Shown here in pieces: positions 23,533-34,456 of a DNA stretch of 64,000 nt; within the stretch, counting starts at the first letter, position 1, and each line of letters starts with the position of its first letter. Below the pieces are notes generated by a model that saw nothing but the letters and a program-made list of their open reading frames with translations, made no database searches and was not told the origin of the DNA. The DNA is from Toxonevra muliebris. Taxonomy: Eukaryota > Arthropoda > Insecta > Diptera > Pallopteridae. A program made the position numbers and the translations under genes. The stretch spans positions 10,714,878-10,778,877 of the forward strand of contig OY829326.1 of assembly GCA_963691655.1 (NCBI GenBank), in the 5' to 3' direction.

Positions 23533-26500
23533 TTTCAAAAAACTCTAAAAAATCCGATGGAAATTTTGAGTGTGATGAAAAAAATTGAAATTTGGAAGGA
23601 CTGTACTATAATGGTAGAAAGGTGCTTGAAAGCAAGTGCCCTGTGCAGAAAGCGTATAAGTTATGATTGAAGTAATTTCAAGGTTCATATTTTGGTATAA
23701 GAAAATGTTTTGAATGCTGCAAGAAAAACAGGACTGACTGTACGATTTAGAAAGTATTTTATTCTTTCACCTTATTTTTAATATTCAGTTGATTCGCCTA
23801 AATCATGTATACTATCTTACTTGCTTTTCTACTTTAAGCAACTAAATTATTAGGAATACGAGCTATTTTCGTAATACTGAAAAACTTTCACCACTAAAAA
23901 AAAAGAATGCTTGAGATAAACACCTTTTTAACTTTATTATCACTTAAATGCATTTATACTTCAACAGTTTCCAGCTGATGTTGCCTAACAGCTAATGATG
24001 CCGTTGACAACATGATACTAATCATCATCAACTACTTTACTATCATCATTGTTTTCATACTCAACAACAGTAAAAACATAAATTGCACTTGTTTCGTTTG
24101 CTTTCGCCTTCAAAGGTTTCTTCTTTTTTTTTTTCACTGTATTTTATTCTATTATTTTCAAGTTTCCAGCGTATGAAAACATGAAAAGGAAAGAAAAAAT
24201 CTTGTAAACTTGACCCTAATTCGCGCAAAACATGCAATTGCAACATCGTCACCGGGTGCAACAACGCTGCAACAACCAGTGCCATCGTCGTCGTAGTCGT
24301 TGTTGAGTGGTGTGTGATTAATTTAAATATACGCGTTTAACTCTTGGCATTCCACACACAAATCCAGCTATATTTCTTTGTTCTGCTCTGAAAGTCTTCT
24401 AAAAAGCTTAAAGTAAATATGTTGCTATTGATATGATTCAAAAATAGATTTATATAAATTAGGAAGTCCAAATAAATTTTATTTAAATCTTTTAGCTTTG
24501 TTACCATATTTGTACTTCTGTTTTTTTTTTTTCTAACATAAATCTCTTAATCTCCACCCTCATCATAAATGCGTTTATTTTTTGTTTTGGTTTGTTTTGA
24601 CCTTTACGTCATTTTTATTTGTTGCGATCTACATATTTGACAAAATTTCAAGTGCAAATTTTAAAAATAAAATCGTGATTATTTTGGAAACAATTTGAAT
24701 TTGCAAAAACACTGAAACAAAAACCAAAAGTTTATGTAGGCGCGCGCTCATGATTTCTTCCGGAGCTTGTAGATGTAAAATCCCACATAATAAATTAAGT
24801 TATCAGCTTCATTACTTTTTTTATTTTTCTGTGTTTGTTTGTGGACGAGGTTTATTTATAAGCTTCAATGTTTTTTCTGTTGTTTGTTTTAATAAATTGT
24901 AGTTAGGTGTATGTATATATAGTTGGATGACTTTTATAATTAAATTTGGAATTATGTTGTTATGGTTTTAGTGGCAGTAAAAAATTAAAAAAGTAAATTA
25001 GAAGTAATGGCATAAACTCCGTCGCAGCTAAGGCCTTGACTGGTGATTGAAGCAAAGAACCTGCAAAGAGAATATTAAGGTATCGTGTTGCACTTCATCA
25101 AAAATCTCTACCCATATTTTATTACTAAGTACATTCTTCTCAAAGTCATATCTCAAAAATATGAGCATTTACAGCCCAAACAGATACGTTTCCATTTTCT
25201 TGAAAAGTTTCTCTGTTACTAATGTAATTTTCTGGGTTTAAAACAACTTCTGAATTCAAATTTAGTGACGAATTTAATGACGTTTTCTAATTTGCAATTG
25301 ACTAAACTAAACTAAACTGGGAAAAGTGTAAGTACAACAAAATCTAATGTTTTTTTGTTTTGCTTCTGAAAACATGAAATTGATATTTCTTATAATTTTT
25401 CTCTATGAGTTTTCTGCTTCCATAAAATTCTTTTCATTCCTTTCAACCAATTTTTTTTTCTTATGTGCAGCTATAGATGAAATTAATCAATATAAATTAT
25501 AAATTATTTTCAACAGTTAAAAATGATTGGAATTTATTAACAGGAAATATTAAAAACTGTAGTTATGTAATTTTGTAAATTAATAGCACGTTTTAATGAT
25601 GACGATTATGTAAATTGTGACATGAAACAGTTAATAAATTTAATTTAATATCTGAGCAACATGAGATGGCAGATAAAGATAATGTTATCTAATGAGGTAC
25701 GGCAAAAGTAGAAGGCACAAGAAAATCATATCCCAAGCAATTTAAATTCATGAAATTCATATTAAATTCCTATGTTGCTGTAAAAATGGTTTAAAACTGT
25801 GACTTAGAAGCAAACACTTACATAAATTCAAACGTAAATGCCACAATTAGAGAACACACAGGCAAGTGAAGGAGAAAGAAGGAGGATAAGGATAATTTTT
25901 CACTTTACATACATGACCTTCATTGGTGCAGCTTGCATACATAAAATATCATCAAGTGGCAACACTGGCGGCGGTGGTAGAAGTAGTAGCAGTAAAATAA
26001 ATACTTGCCACTGCCATAATGATGGATTGCTATTTTTTTTCTACTTTGCACTTTTTTATAATTTATTCAAATTATTTAGCTTAAGTTGTAGATTTGTGAA
26101 GGCAGCTTTGCAGTGGCTTTTTAAGTAGGTTTTCATTTTTTTGTTTTGAATTTTAAAGTAGGTAAAATTTTGTTCTGTTTGTTTGTTTGTTTTTTGTAGC
26201 GTAAACTTGTAAAATTAAAAAAGATTTAGTTGTAGAAAAAGAAATACATTTAAATTAGTTTTTAGTTTGACAGCGTATGAAACAAGTTTATATTCTATTA
26301 AAAACTAAAATGTTATTTTTAGGTTTAGAATCTTTTTCAGAACTGGTTTCTGATATTTTCTAAGCTTCCTTTTTTCTTAAGAATTATTATGCTTACAATT
26401 TTTCCTAAGCAAGGGTAGTCTGAATTCATTATACCAATAAAAATAGTTGGATTGATAAACAATTTATGTAAATGCAGTACTTTTTGTTTAAAGTGTACTC

Positions 26501-26538
26501 TAAGGAATAAGCTTACAAATAGACTTTTTTAGATGTAT
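23533..26538. other. AT-rich stretch, no gene seen
   Basis: No coding region is supported. A short CTAAA repeat (25302-25317) resembles the tail of the Jockey-type LINE at 28724, but there is no LINE sequence next to it. 25960-26000 contains a GGC/AGT triplet run. Confidence 0.45.
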
Positions 26539-27710
26539 AACTATACAGTTTTTCGCAGTAGTATTCAGTTTTTTAGACTTCAAAACCGCATACCGCCTTT
26601 TTTTTACCAAAATACTACACTAAAAAAAAAATATAATTTAATTTTTTAATGTTTCAAAATTAAAATTTTTCAATCGCAATGCAAAACGTCTGGGAGAACA
26701 ATGGCAACACGTAGCGAGTATAAATACATGAAAACGGCAGACATAATTTGATTAAAAGAGGAAACATTCAAGGTGATTCTGATCGTCAAATGTAACTTGA
26801 AATATACAACAACTACATGCAAAGAAAAAAAACGTTTATCGCCCGTTTGTGGAGAATATATTACTTTTACGCTGAACAAAAACGTTTCTGAGGAACGTTG
26901 CCGTGTTTGCAGAAACCAAAACCGTTTTCTGCAAAAGATTAACAATTTTATGATAAACGAAAATTCGTTCACGATAAAATTAAGGCAATTTTCTTTTCTG
27001 GCAAATGAAAAAAACGTTTCTGCTAAACGAAAGTCCACAAATCTCTTCTCTTTTTATTTTCGTTTTCCTCTCATCTCGCTCTCGTCTCAAAAGGAAGCAG
27101 CAGCGACGCTTACATTCAAACTCCACACAACAACAAATCAACACCACATAACGGAAGTATCATTTGTCAACGCGTTATTGAAGAATTTTAATTGTGCATT
27201 AAAATTATTTCATCATATTTCCTTTTGTCTATAAGAAAGTGCGTGGTGCTTATAAAAAACTAATAAAAGTGTGTGATTTATAATAAATAATACAAAAATT
27301 GTAATAATCTAATTTTATGTAAATTTCATACACTTTTTCTAGTTTTTAATCAGAAATCTTTATTTAAACAAAAACCACAATAAAATGCCAATGTATATAT
27401 GAAAATTGTTTTTGCCTTATTTTTTATATTTTTCAGGAAAATATTGCATTTTATTGCAAACGTTTTTAGTTCATCGTAAAAGAATTGAACCATTTATGAT
27501 GAATAAATCTTCGTTCATGGCAACCGAATACCGTCGTTTATGATAAATAAATGTTCGTTCATCAGGAAAATATTCCATGAACGAAGTTCGTTTAGTGAAA
27601 ATTTCATTTCTGAGAAACGAATTTTTTCTTTGCGTGTATAGAAGGAGATATTGGAATGAAGAACGAAAACGATTCATATGATGGATAATTTGCTTTCTTT
27701 GTAAATTTCT
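26539..27710 (-). mobile_element. Copy B of the 459-bp element family, inverted and split by a later insertion
   Basis: On the minus strand 26815-26539 matches copy A (9791-10249) over long blocks. These include TTTCAAGTTACATTTGACGA, CCCAGACGTTTTGCATTGCG, AAGGCGGTATGCGG, and CTGTATAGTTAT near the end. The match resumes on the other side of a TA-flanked insertion (26816-27636) with AAAGAAAGCAAATTATCC and ATATCTCCTTC (27637-27710), as in copy A. The 11-bp ends and target duplication seen in copy A are not recognisable here, so this copy is older or truncated. Copy A also carries about 75 bp absent here. Confidence 0.72.
26816..27636. mobile_element. TA-flanked MITE inserted in copy B
   Basis: The ends are inverted: CATGCAAAGAAAAAA at 26816 and, on the other strand, CACGCAAAGAAAAAA ending at 27636. 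They are flanked by TA (26814-26815 and 27637-27638). This fits a Tc1/mariner-type MITE. Comparison with copy A supports the limits: removing 26816-27638 restores a continuous match. Inside, a TTTATGATRAATAAATSTTCG-like block recurs at 27493 and 27537, with related words elsewhere (26949-26970). The open frames 26773-27234 (plus) and 26670-27038 (minus) cross the boundary and are not genes. Confidence 0.7.
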
Positions 27711-27917
27711 TTGAATCAAATTTTGTAATCTAGAGTAAAATATGTTATGCAATAACTGCAACCGTATTGTTTAACTATCTATATATCTTATGATTATGAC
27801 AGCTTTTTTTTTAAACGAAACTAACGTTCTTCTACTTACCGTGCAAAACAACCACAAGTTTTCGTTTTTGTTTATGTTAATTCACATGCAGAGAGTTTTA
27901 CTCTCTCTTAATGGAAG
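27711..27917. other. Non-coding stretch between elements
   Basis: No feature is recognisable. It separates the copy B element from the hAT target duplication at 27918. Confidence 0.4.
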
Positions 27918-28166
27918 CAATCAACCAGTGTTGCCAGAAACTTCACTCAAAAAATCGTCAAAATTGTAAGAAAAATTGTAATTTTCACAAAAAAATCGTC
28001 ATGAGAGAAAAACTCAAATTTATTTACTTTAAATATGTTTGCATTCATTTATATTATAATATCTCTTCAAGAGTTTAATTGTTTAAACGATTTCTGAACT
28101 TAGTTTTAATTAAATGATTTTTATATAATATTCTTTCAATATTCGCGGACGAGTTGGGTAAACACA

Positions 28167-28400
28167 TCAATTAAAAAAAATTGGCAATGGAAATACTTTT
28201 GATGAATCACCATGTTTTATGTTGGAAATAGCTTTCTTCACCTTATCAAGAATTATCTGAAAATCTACATATCGTAGCTTCGTAAAGTCGATATCTAGTT
28301 GCTGAAAGTAATTTTCGTCCCCCCAATTTTTAAAATGTGACATTAAACTTTGTAATGAATTGACTTTTTTTGAAATTAGTTTTCCTGGCTAAAGAAACTT
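28167..28400 (-). pseudogene. Unidentified open frame inside the hAT element (possible transposase remnant)
   Basis: From about 28400 down to a stop at 28167-28169 the minus strand reads KLISKKVNSLQSLMSHFKNW, then GDENYFQQLDIDFTKLRY and VDFQIILDKVKKAISNIK. Composition is much more protein-like than the AT-rich surroundings: Trp, acidic residues and a spread of codons. An in-frame stop lies just upstream. Its position inside a hAT element makes a transposase or accessory-protein remnant likely. I do not recognise a hAT dimerisation motif, so the function is left open. Confidence 0.4.
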
Positions 28401-28723
28401 AATTCTCTCAATGGAGCATTATTAAAATCAAATCGTTTTTTTATTTGATTACACAGCTCATTATAAAAAAGTGCTATTATTTACAAATTCTGAAAACAGA
28501 CTTTCAGATATTTTTTAACATATTAAGAGTCTTTATCAAAACGTGCAAAAGCCTTGTAAACCGCGTAAACACACTGTCAAATTTCATATAAATTTTGAAA
28601 AGTTTACACATGTTATGAGGTTTACAAACGTTTTTATGAAGGCCCTTATTAACTTTGCTTTGGCGTTAATGCCAAGGTATATATCTTTACTTTCCAAAAA
28701 TATTGTTTTGTCTCTGAAGTCAA

Positions 28724-29417
28724 TGTTTAGTTTAGTTTAGTTTATTTCAGTCTATGGAATTATAGATCCTTACAGACTAATAGATAAAAAAACTTAAAAT
28801 AAAGAAAGAAGTATTCATGTATGTAAATCAACATAAGAAGTATAACAATTATAACAATAAACTCATGAATGCATATAAATAAAAAATAAAAAAATCCTTG
28901 ATTTAATTAACAATTCAATAAATAAAATTAATTCAGAATAGAATATAGGATTGATTTAAAAGTTTCTCTAGCTAAAGTTATATCCAAAGAAATATTTGTA
29001 AGACTAATTCTATTAAATTCAAGAAGAGCTCTCGTGATCGGCTCATTAAGTGCATAGTTTGTTCTTTGCAATCCAACATTAAATAAGTCAGCATGACGCA
29101 ATTTCCTTGAAGGAACATTAAAACCAATGCGTTCTAGCAAAACAGAATAATTTATTTTACCATTGATAGATAATATCAGTTATAAAGGTCAAAGATTGCA
29201 CAGTTCTTCTGCACTCAAGAGAATTTAAATCTATAAGTAAGCAACACGCTTTGTAGGAGGGTAAAGGCTGAGAAAAATTAAGTGAACATAAAGCAAAATT
29301 AATAAATTTTTTTTGTATCCGTTCTATTCTTTTAATGTGAGTAGCATAAAATTGATTCCATATAAAAGAGGCATATTCCAACCTGGAACTAACAAAAGTA
29401 GTATACAGAGGCTGATG
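28724..29417 (-). pseudogene. 3' end of a Jockey-clade LINE with CTAAA tail, nested in the hAT element
   Basis: The minus strand reads LYTTFVSSRLEYASFIWN, HIKRIERIQKKFINFAL and, after a one-base frameshift near 29160, LERIGFNVPSRKLRHADLF. It ends at 28928-28930. This matches the C-terminal thumb/tail region of Jockey-type reverse transcriptases (LEYAS.VW; HI.RIERIQ..F..; INFNVP.R.LR). The 3' UTR includes a GTCTGTAAGGATC..CCATAGACTGAAATAAA block and ends in a pentanucleotide tail (CTAAA units) at 28724-28745, a genuine LINE 3' terminus. The element is 5'-truncated. I could not find its target duplication. Confidence 0.85.
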
Positions 29418-29753
29418 TTATTAACATAAAGAATTAAATACTCTGGTTTTAAAATATTTATGCATGGAAAGCATAATCAAAATTGTATAACTGGAGATCA
29501 AGTTCAACACAGATATACCTAGTCTTTATTCCTTCAAAAGACGTTGCAGTTGAAGAGAAAAGCTGAATAGCTAATATTTTCATTATCTTAAATGAAACTT
29601 GTCATTAAATGTATAAAATAGCAGAAGAGATTTTAAAATAATAAAAAAAATTTTGTAGTGTTTTTTTTATCTAAAAAATCGCCATTTTTCAACAAAAATC
29701 GTCAAATCGTCATTGGGTCAAAAAATCGTCATTCTGGCAACACTGCAATCAAC

Positions 29754-30695
29754 TGTGATTGGTCAATTCAAAACATAACCTGAAAAATTTTCTCTCACCG
29801 CATAATTGTAAATATCAACTCTATTGAAACGAACTACAGCAGATACATAAATATTTAATTAATATTGAATTTATATAAATTAAGTAATCAACTAAATATC
29901 AGATCCTTGTAGTTATGACTGTGTATTAAGGCATATGAGTATTATACAAGTTCTACAAAACAAAATATTTCTTCTTCTGTATAATATTTTTATTACATAA
30001 AATTCGCTATGACTTTTAGTACATTATGTGACAGTAAAACATTAAAACCACATTAAATGTTGTTGCCTATTTATCTAATTATTTATTTATGGTCAGTATT
30101 ATTATTATTATTGCGTGAATTTACTGAAGCGTTAACAAAACATTTCTGTGTGATGAAAAGTTTTAATAAACTTACTTCCGTTCATCATTATCTTAGCTGA
30201 CTTAACTATATTATTATTATTGTTTTTTTTTATAGTTGCTTGCTTATCTCTTCGACTGCTGTGAAGTGCTTCCGATATTTTTTTTTTTTTTATTGTGCTG
30301 CTCATTTGCATGGCATGTGTGGGGGCTCATTATTTTCGATATACAATTTTAATTATTCATAATAAACTTTCATGTGAAGTAAAGTATAAATAATTTATAA
30401 ACGTGTAAAACAAAAAACTATTCAATTTATGTTTTCAAAAGATATGAATGAGTATGAAATTGAAAGTAATTGTGGCACACAGTGGCATGTGCTTGAATAT
30501 ATTAGTATCTAGTAGCAAGTTTATAATTCCGCTCAAGGTAAAAATAAGAATAATTCATTATACCCAAATTCCGAGAGGTAATGGCTTTGCTGTCTTAGTT
30601 GTGTTATTAAAAGTTAGCAACTGAAAATTTAAAAGTTTGGAGTGAGTTCCGTAAGTTATGTTGTACCAATTGTTGAAATGCAGTAAAAGTTTTAT
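29754..30695. other. AT-rich stretch, no gene seen
   Basis: No gene or element is recognised. Short TTA microsatellite words occur at 30098-30112 and 30208-30220. Confidence 0.5.
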
Positions 30696-30728
30696 GTATA
30701 CCGCTCCGCAGCGCAGCGGTATACATGG
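30696..30728. repeat. Perfect 12-bp inverted repeat (hairpin) abutting a transposon end
   Basis: ATGTATACCGCT and AGCGGTATACAT are separated by 9 bases (CCGCAGCGC), which can themselves partly pair. The right arm ends almost exactly where the GGCCGAAG-rich element begins. The GC content of the loop is unusual for this neighbourhood. Confidence 0.7.
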
Positions 30729-32465
30729 TTTCCGACCGAATATTTGGCTTCGGTTGTTCGGCCTAAAACTGTACCTTCGGCTTCGGCAAAAAATGGCCGA
30801 AGTTTTGGCCGAAGCGAAGATTATAAGCATTTTATCTTAAAATAATTTTTACTATAGATTGGCAGTAAAAATTTATACAAATAAATAAATGTGAAGTGCT
30901 TATAAAAAGTATTTACATTACAATTTCTGTGTTATATTTTCTCCGTTAGCTTGTTCCGTTTTTACTTTTGAAGTAACCCACAGATTTACAACCGTACAAA
31001 CAGTTATCAGTGATCAGTGGAGCTAATATAATTAGAGACAGCAGAAGCAAACCAAACTTTTTTACTTTTTAAGGAAGACTTAAAGCGTATTGAAAAGAAG
31101 CGTGAAATGTTAGAGAAACCGACATTTTCCATTCGCTTCACTTCTAGTTTTGCTTTCAAGGAGGTCAAAAAAATTAAAAAATTGTTTTGGCTAAAATCGC
31201 TCTAGAATATATGGTTAAGGGATTCTTTGAAATTCACAGTCGATTGAAAGTTACAGGCCCTGATACAGCAATCATGCATATTTGAACTTTGAAACTAGAT
31301 TTTCTCAAAACAGCATTTTTCGAAATGGCTGCCACGATATCTCCAAAACGAATGAACTGATTGCGCTTAAATTTTCATCGTATTTTCAATGTATCTGTAG
31401 TTCTACTCCGTCCGAACCAGGATCATTGTGATATTTCTCAATGTTTTTTATTTAAATTGAAATAGTTAAAAAAATGACAAAAATCAAATACTTATTTTCA
31501 AAACTAGATAGATAAAAATACAAACTTTAAATGACTTAAAAATTTAAAAAAATTGAATTTTCAATATTTTTACTGAACCCTCTAGTTCCTAAGCGTGACT
31601 CTAGACAGCCTTCATCAAAACGGGTTTAATTACCACCTTAATCGTTTTTTGTTGCTACACTTGATCACATCGTTTATGGAATTTCCCAAGCTTTTAAAAA
31701 AATGCATTAGTTATGTGTTATTATGATGTTAGCGACAGTCAAAGTCAAAATTTATGAAAAACAGCAAAATTAATTATTTTGTTTGAATTTAAGATAAAAA
31801 TAAATAAAATACTTCCCGTCATACTAGCCAGATAAAAAAAGTAGCTGTAGTAGCTAGGAATTAAAATATTTTATACAAAACTTTAAGTTATTTAAAAAAA
31901 ATTCATAAAAAGTTAATTCAACAACAAATACTTTTAGGCATTCAACTTTTCCGGCTTCATAAAACCACATCCATTACTTTTTTTAGGGTTTTGAGATCAG
32001 ATTTCTGCTTTTTACATTAAAATTTATCAATCCTAATTTTTTTTATACCAAAAATTTGGGAACTAGAGGGTTAATTCTGGTTCCGGCTACAGGTCTGTCG
32101 ATTAATACGCTGATTCAATCTTTGATTTTAGATAAGCAGAATCATGGCCGCCATCGGCCAACTTTTTTTTTTTACACAGGTGTCGTTGAACGACAGTCGT
32201 TCTACAGATATATAGTCGATGTAACTGTATATTTTGAAGTAAAAAAATTTTTAAATGATTCTTGAAATAAATAATATTTGTCAGCTCCTTCGACAGTGAA
32301 CAGTTATTTTGTGTTATTGGTCAGCTTTTTATAGGTAGAAAAAATTTACTTTCAGATTTTTATTTTTTATATTTTAAAAATCCTTCGGTCTTCGGCCAAA
32401 GGTTAGATGAATGGCCGAAGTTCAGCTTCGGCTTCGGCCAAAAAATCACCTTGGGTCGGACACTA
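30727..32465. mobile_element. hAT-like element with GGCCGAAG subterminal repeats
   Basis: The left end reads ATGGTTTCCGACCGAA (30725-30740). The right end on the other strand reads GTAGTGTCCGACCCAA (down from 32466). They match at 12 of 16 positions. Both ends carry clustered copies of TTCGGC / GGCCGAAG (left 30748-30815; right 32383-32442), in inverted orientation overall. The base composition and arrangement fit a non-autonomous DNA transposon, probably hAT. I find no matching 8-bp target duplication (GGTATACA versus CTTTTGAC). No transposase is readable; the interior includes a TTAA-flanked insertion. Confidence 0.5.
31578..32070. mobile_element. piggyBac-like MITE (TTAA-type) nested inside
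   Basis: Perfect 12-bp inverted ends CCCTCTAGTTCC (31578-31589) and its complement (32059-32070) are flanked by TGAA (31574-31577) and TTAA (32071-32074). The latter is consistent with a TTAA duplication with one substitution. CCCT-type ends at TTAA are characteristic of piggyBac relatives. There is no coding content. Confidence 0.6.
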
Positions 32466-33821
32466 CTTTTGACAGTTTTTTTTTCTCTTTTTTTTTTTTG
32501 GACATAACTGCGTGAGCGCGCATTGTTGTCTGGCATCTACTGCATACGACGATTTTAACTCTAGGCTGCATAGCTTGAAGTTAAGGTTAGCAGAAAAATA
32601 GAAAAAGAAAATGAAAATTTCGCAGCTGCAATTAAAATATTGTTACCTGTTGTGATAAGAGCCAACCATCCTTAACTTGTTGCCCACTTTCGTTCGACTT
32701 GCACACAAAATGATAATAAAAAATAAAAATTTATGACATTTACATTTGTATATACATCTACGCACTTGCTGGACCTGCTGCTACTAATAATATCTAGTTG
32801 TTTTAAACTGGTTAAATGGGCGTGTGTGTGCGTGTGTGTAGCCAAAAACATAGACATGTTTTAGTTTTGGTTTCTATATCTTTATTGTTGTACTCTCGTA
32901 CGTACCTGTTGGACAAAAGTAGGTTGCCATTATATTACATTACATTGCTAAATTCATATGCAAAAATCGAAATGAACGTGTGCAACAGCACAACTACACT
33001 TGTTTTTAAAATGTTTTCAAAATGCATGCAATGTGTGTGGGAAAAACGAAACGAAATGAGGGGAAGCGGACGACTGCAATGCATTCATGTGCGTTTAATC
33101 CACTTTCATTGTAAAAAAAAAGCAAACCAAGCTATGTACTCTTATTTGTGACAACAGCATACTAATCTTTATTGTAATTGATGCACAAACAACATACATA
33201 TGTACGCATGTATACACACGAAAAAGAAACACTTTATGCATTAGTGTGCAAAAGTTTCGAAAAATAGAAAATCTCAAAATTGTTGTACTCAATTTTGCGT
33301 ACCTCTTTACGTGTGTGCGTGTGCACGTGTGCGTACGTGTCATTGTCATAAAGTGTAGTAAGCCCATTTGCATTTCAATGTTTTCTAACAAAAGTGTATT
33401 GTAATATTTGTATATAATGCAATCACGGATCTTATAGAACTTTAGAAATGTTACTCATACGTCGAGTGTGCCAGCTCAAAATCTTATTATTATAACAATT
33501 ACTATAAAATTTGTTAAAATTAAACATTTTCGATAAAAAAAACCTAAGTCGAATCTTTACAAAAGCTTTTCCATTATTTATTTTTAATTTATATTGCCAT
33601 TATATTATAGGGCCGCTTTTAAAATCTATAGCTGTAAAATTATAATCGAGTTGGATTTTAAACAAAAAAAAGTCAAGTCAGCTTTTTTCTTTATAAATCT
33701 ATTAATATTTCATATTTCTACACCATTTTGCATTAGTAGGTACTTCAAAAAGCTTTTGCAAAAAAACAGCGAACATTTGATCGAGCGAGAACTGAATGAA
33801 TTTGCAATTAGTTGTATACAT
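32466..33821. other. Non-coding stretch with TG/CA-rich patches
   Basis: No gene is supported. Patches of GTGTGTG/CGTGTG occur at 32822-32840 and 33310-33340. Open frames on both strands are repeat-driven. Confidence 0.45.
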
Positions 33822-33823
33822 TA

Positions 33824-34265
33824 GGGCAGTTCAAAATCGTATGGAAAAATTAAACATGCGTCAAATTCATAAAATCCGAGAGATTATATTGACCCATCTC
33901 CTAAGTAGTCATTGACTAAAATTTCATCGAAATCCGTTGATGAAAATGTGCATTTTTTCAACTATTTTGGATGATTTTGAATTAAATTTTCTATAGCGGC
34001 TGAATAAATACCCAAGTAGATTTTATTAAGGTTTGTCATTTTTGGTAGACGTAGTAAATGCTGTAGTAGGTGTTAAAAAATAAATCTGAAATTTTCTCTG
34101 AAATGTAGTACCGTTATGATGGCAAATATTTGAATATTTATGAAATTTATATGTATATCAACTTTGGACACTTGAAACCATGTCCCTTTTTTTTCTCCCA
34201 ATATTGCAATTATGCTTATTCGATAAAGCGAAGAAGGTGAAGAATTTGTGCATTTTGAACTGCTC
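33824..34265. mobile_element. TA-flanked MITE (Tc1/mariner type)
   Basis: Inverted ends GGGCAGTTCAAAAT (33824-33837) and, on the other strand, GAGCAGTTCAAAAT (34252-34265) match at 13 of 14 positions. They are flanked by TA (33822-33823 and 34266-34267). It is 442 bp long and has no coding capacity. Confidence 0.75.
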
Positions 34266-34456
34266 TAGTATAGATATTAAATAGTTTTAAGCTCTTTTTG
34301 CACTCAAGTGCTTATTTGGCCATCACTGCTTTAATTTTAGTACCTACTCCGAATTGATATAAAACAAGTTTGAAATGCGATAAATTCTTAATTACAATAT
34401 TTCAAGTTGCATTTTAGCTAACAGGAATAGCCCTCTTTTCTATGAAATAGATAATG

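Larger units (their letters stand above)
27926..29745. mobile_element. hAT-superfamily element with 8-bp target duplication and nested LINE
   Basis: Perfect 14-bp inverted ends CAGTGTTGCCAGAA (27926-27939, and complement at 29732-29745) are flanked by CAATCAAC (27918-27925 and 29746-29753). This is a textbook hAT signature. Both ends carry repeated AATCGTC words (left 27952 and 27995 areas; right 29679, 29694 and 29726 areas), likely subterminal binding repeats by analogy with other hAT elements. A minus-strand frame at 28167-28400 looks coding but is not identified. A Jockey-type LINE fragment (28724-29417) lies inside, which makes up much of the 1820 bp. Confidence 0.88.

Noticed and set aside
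26773..27234. 153-codon plus-strand open frame
   Set aside because: It crosses the boundary of the TA-flanked MITE at 26816 and overlaps an open frame on the other strand. No domain is seen.
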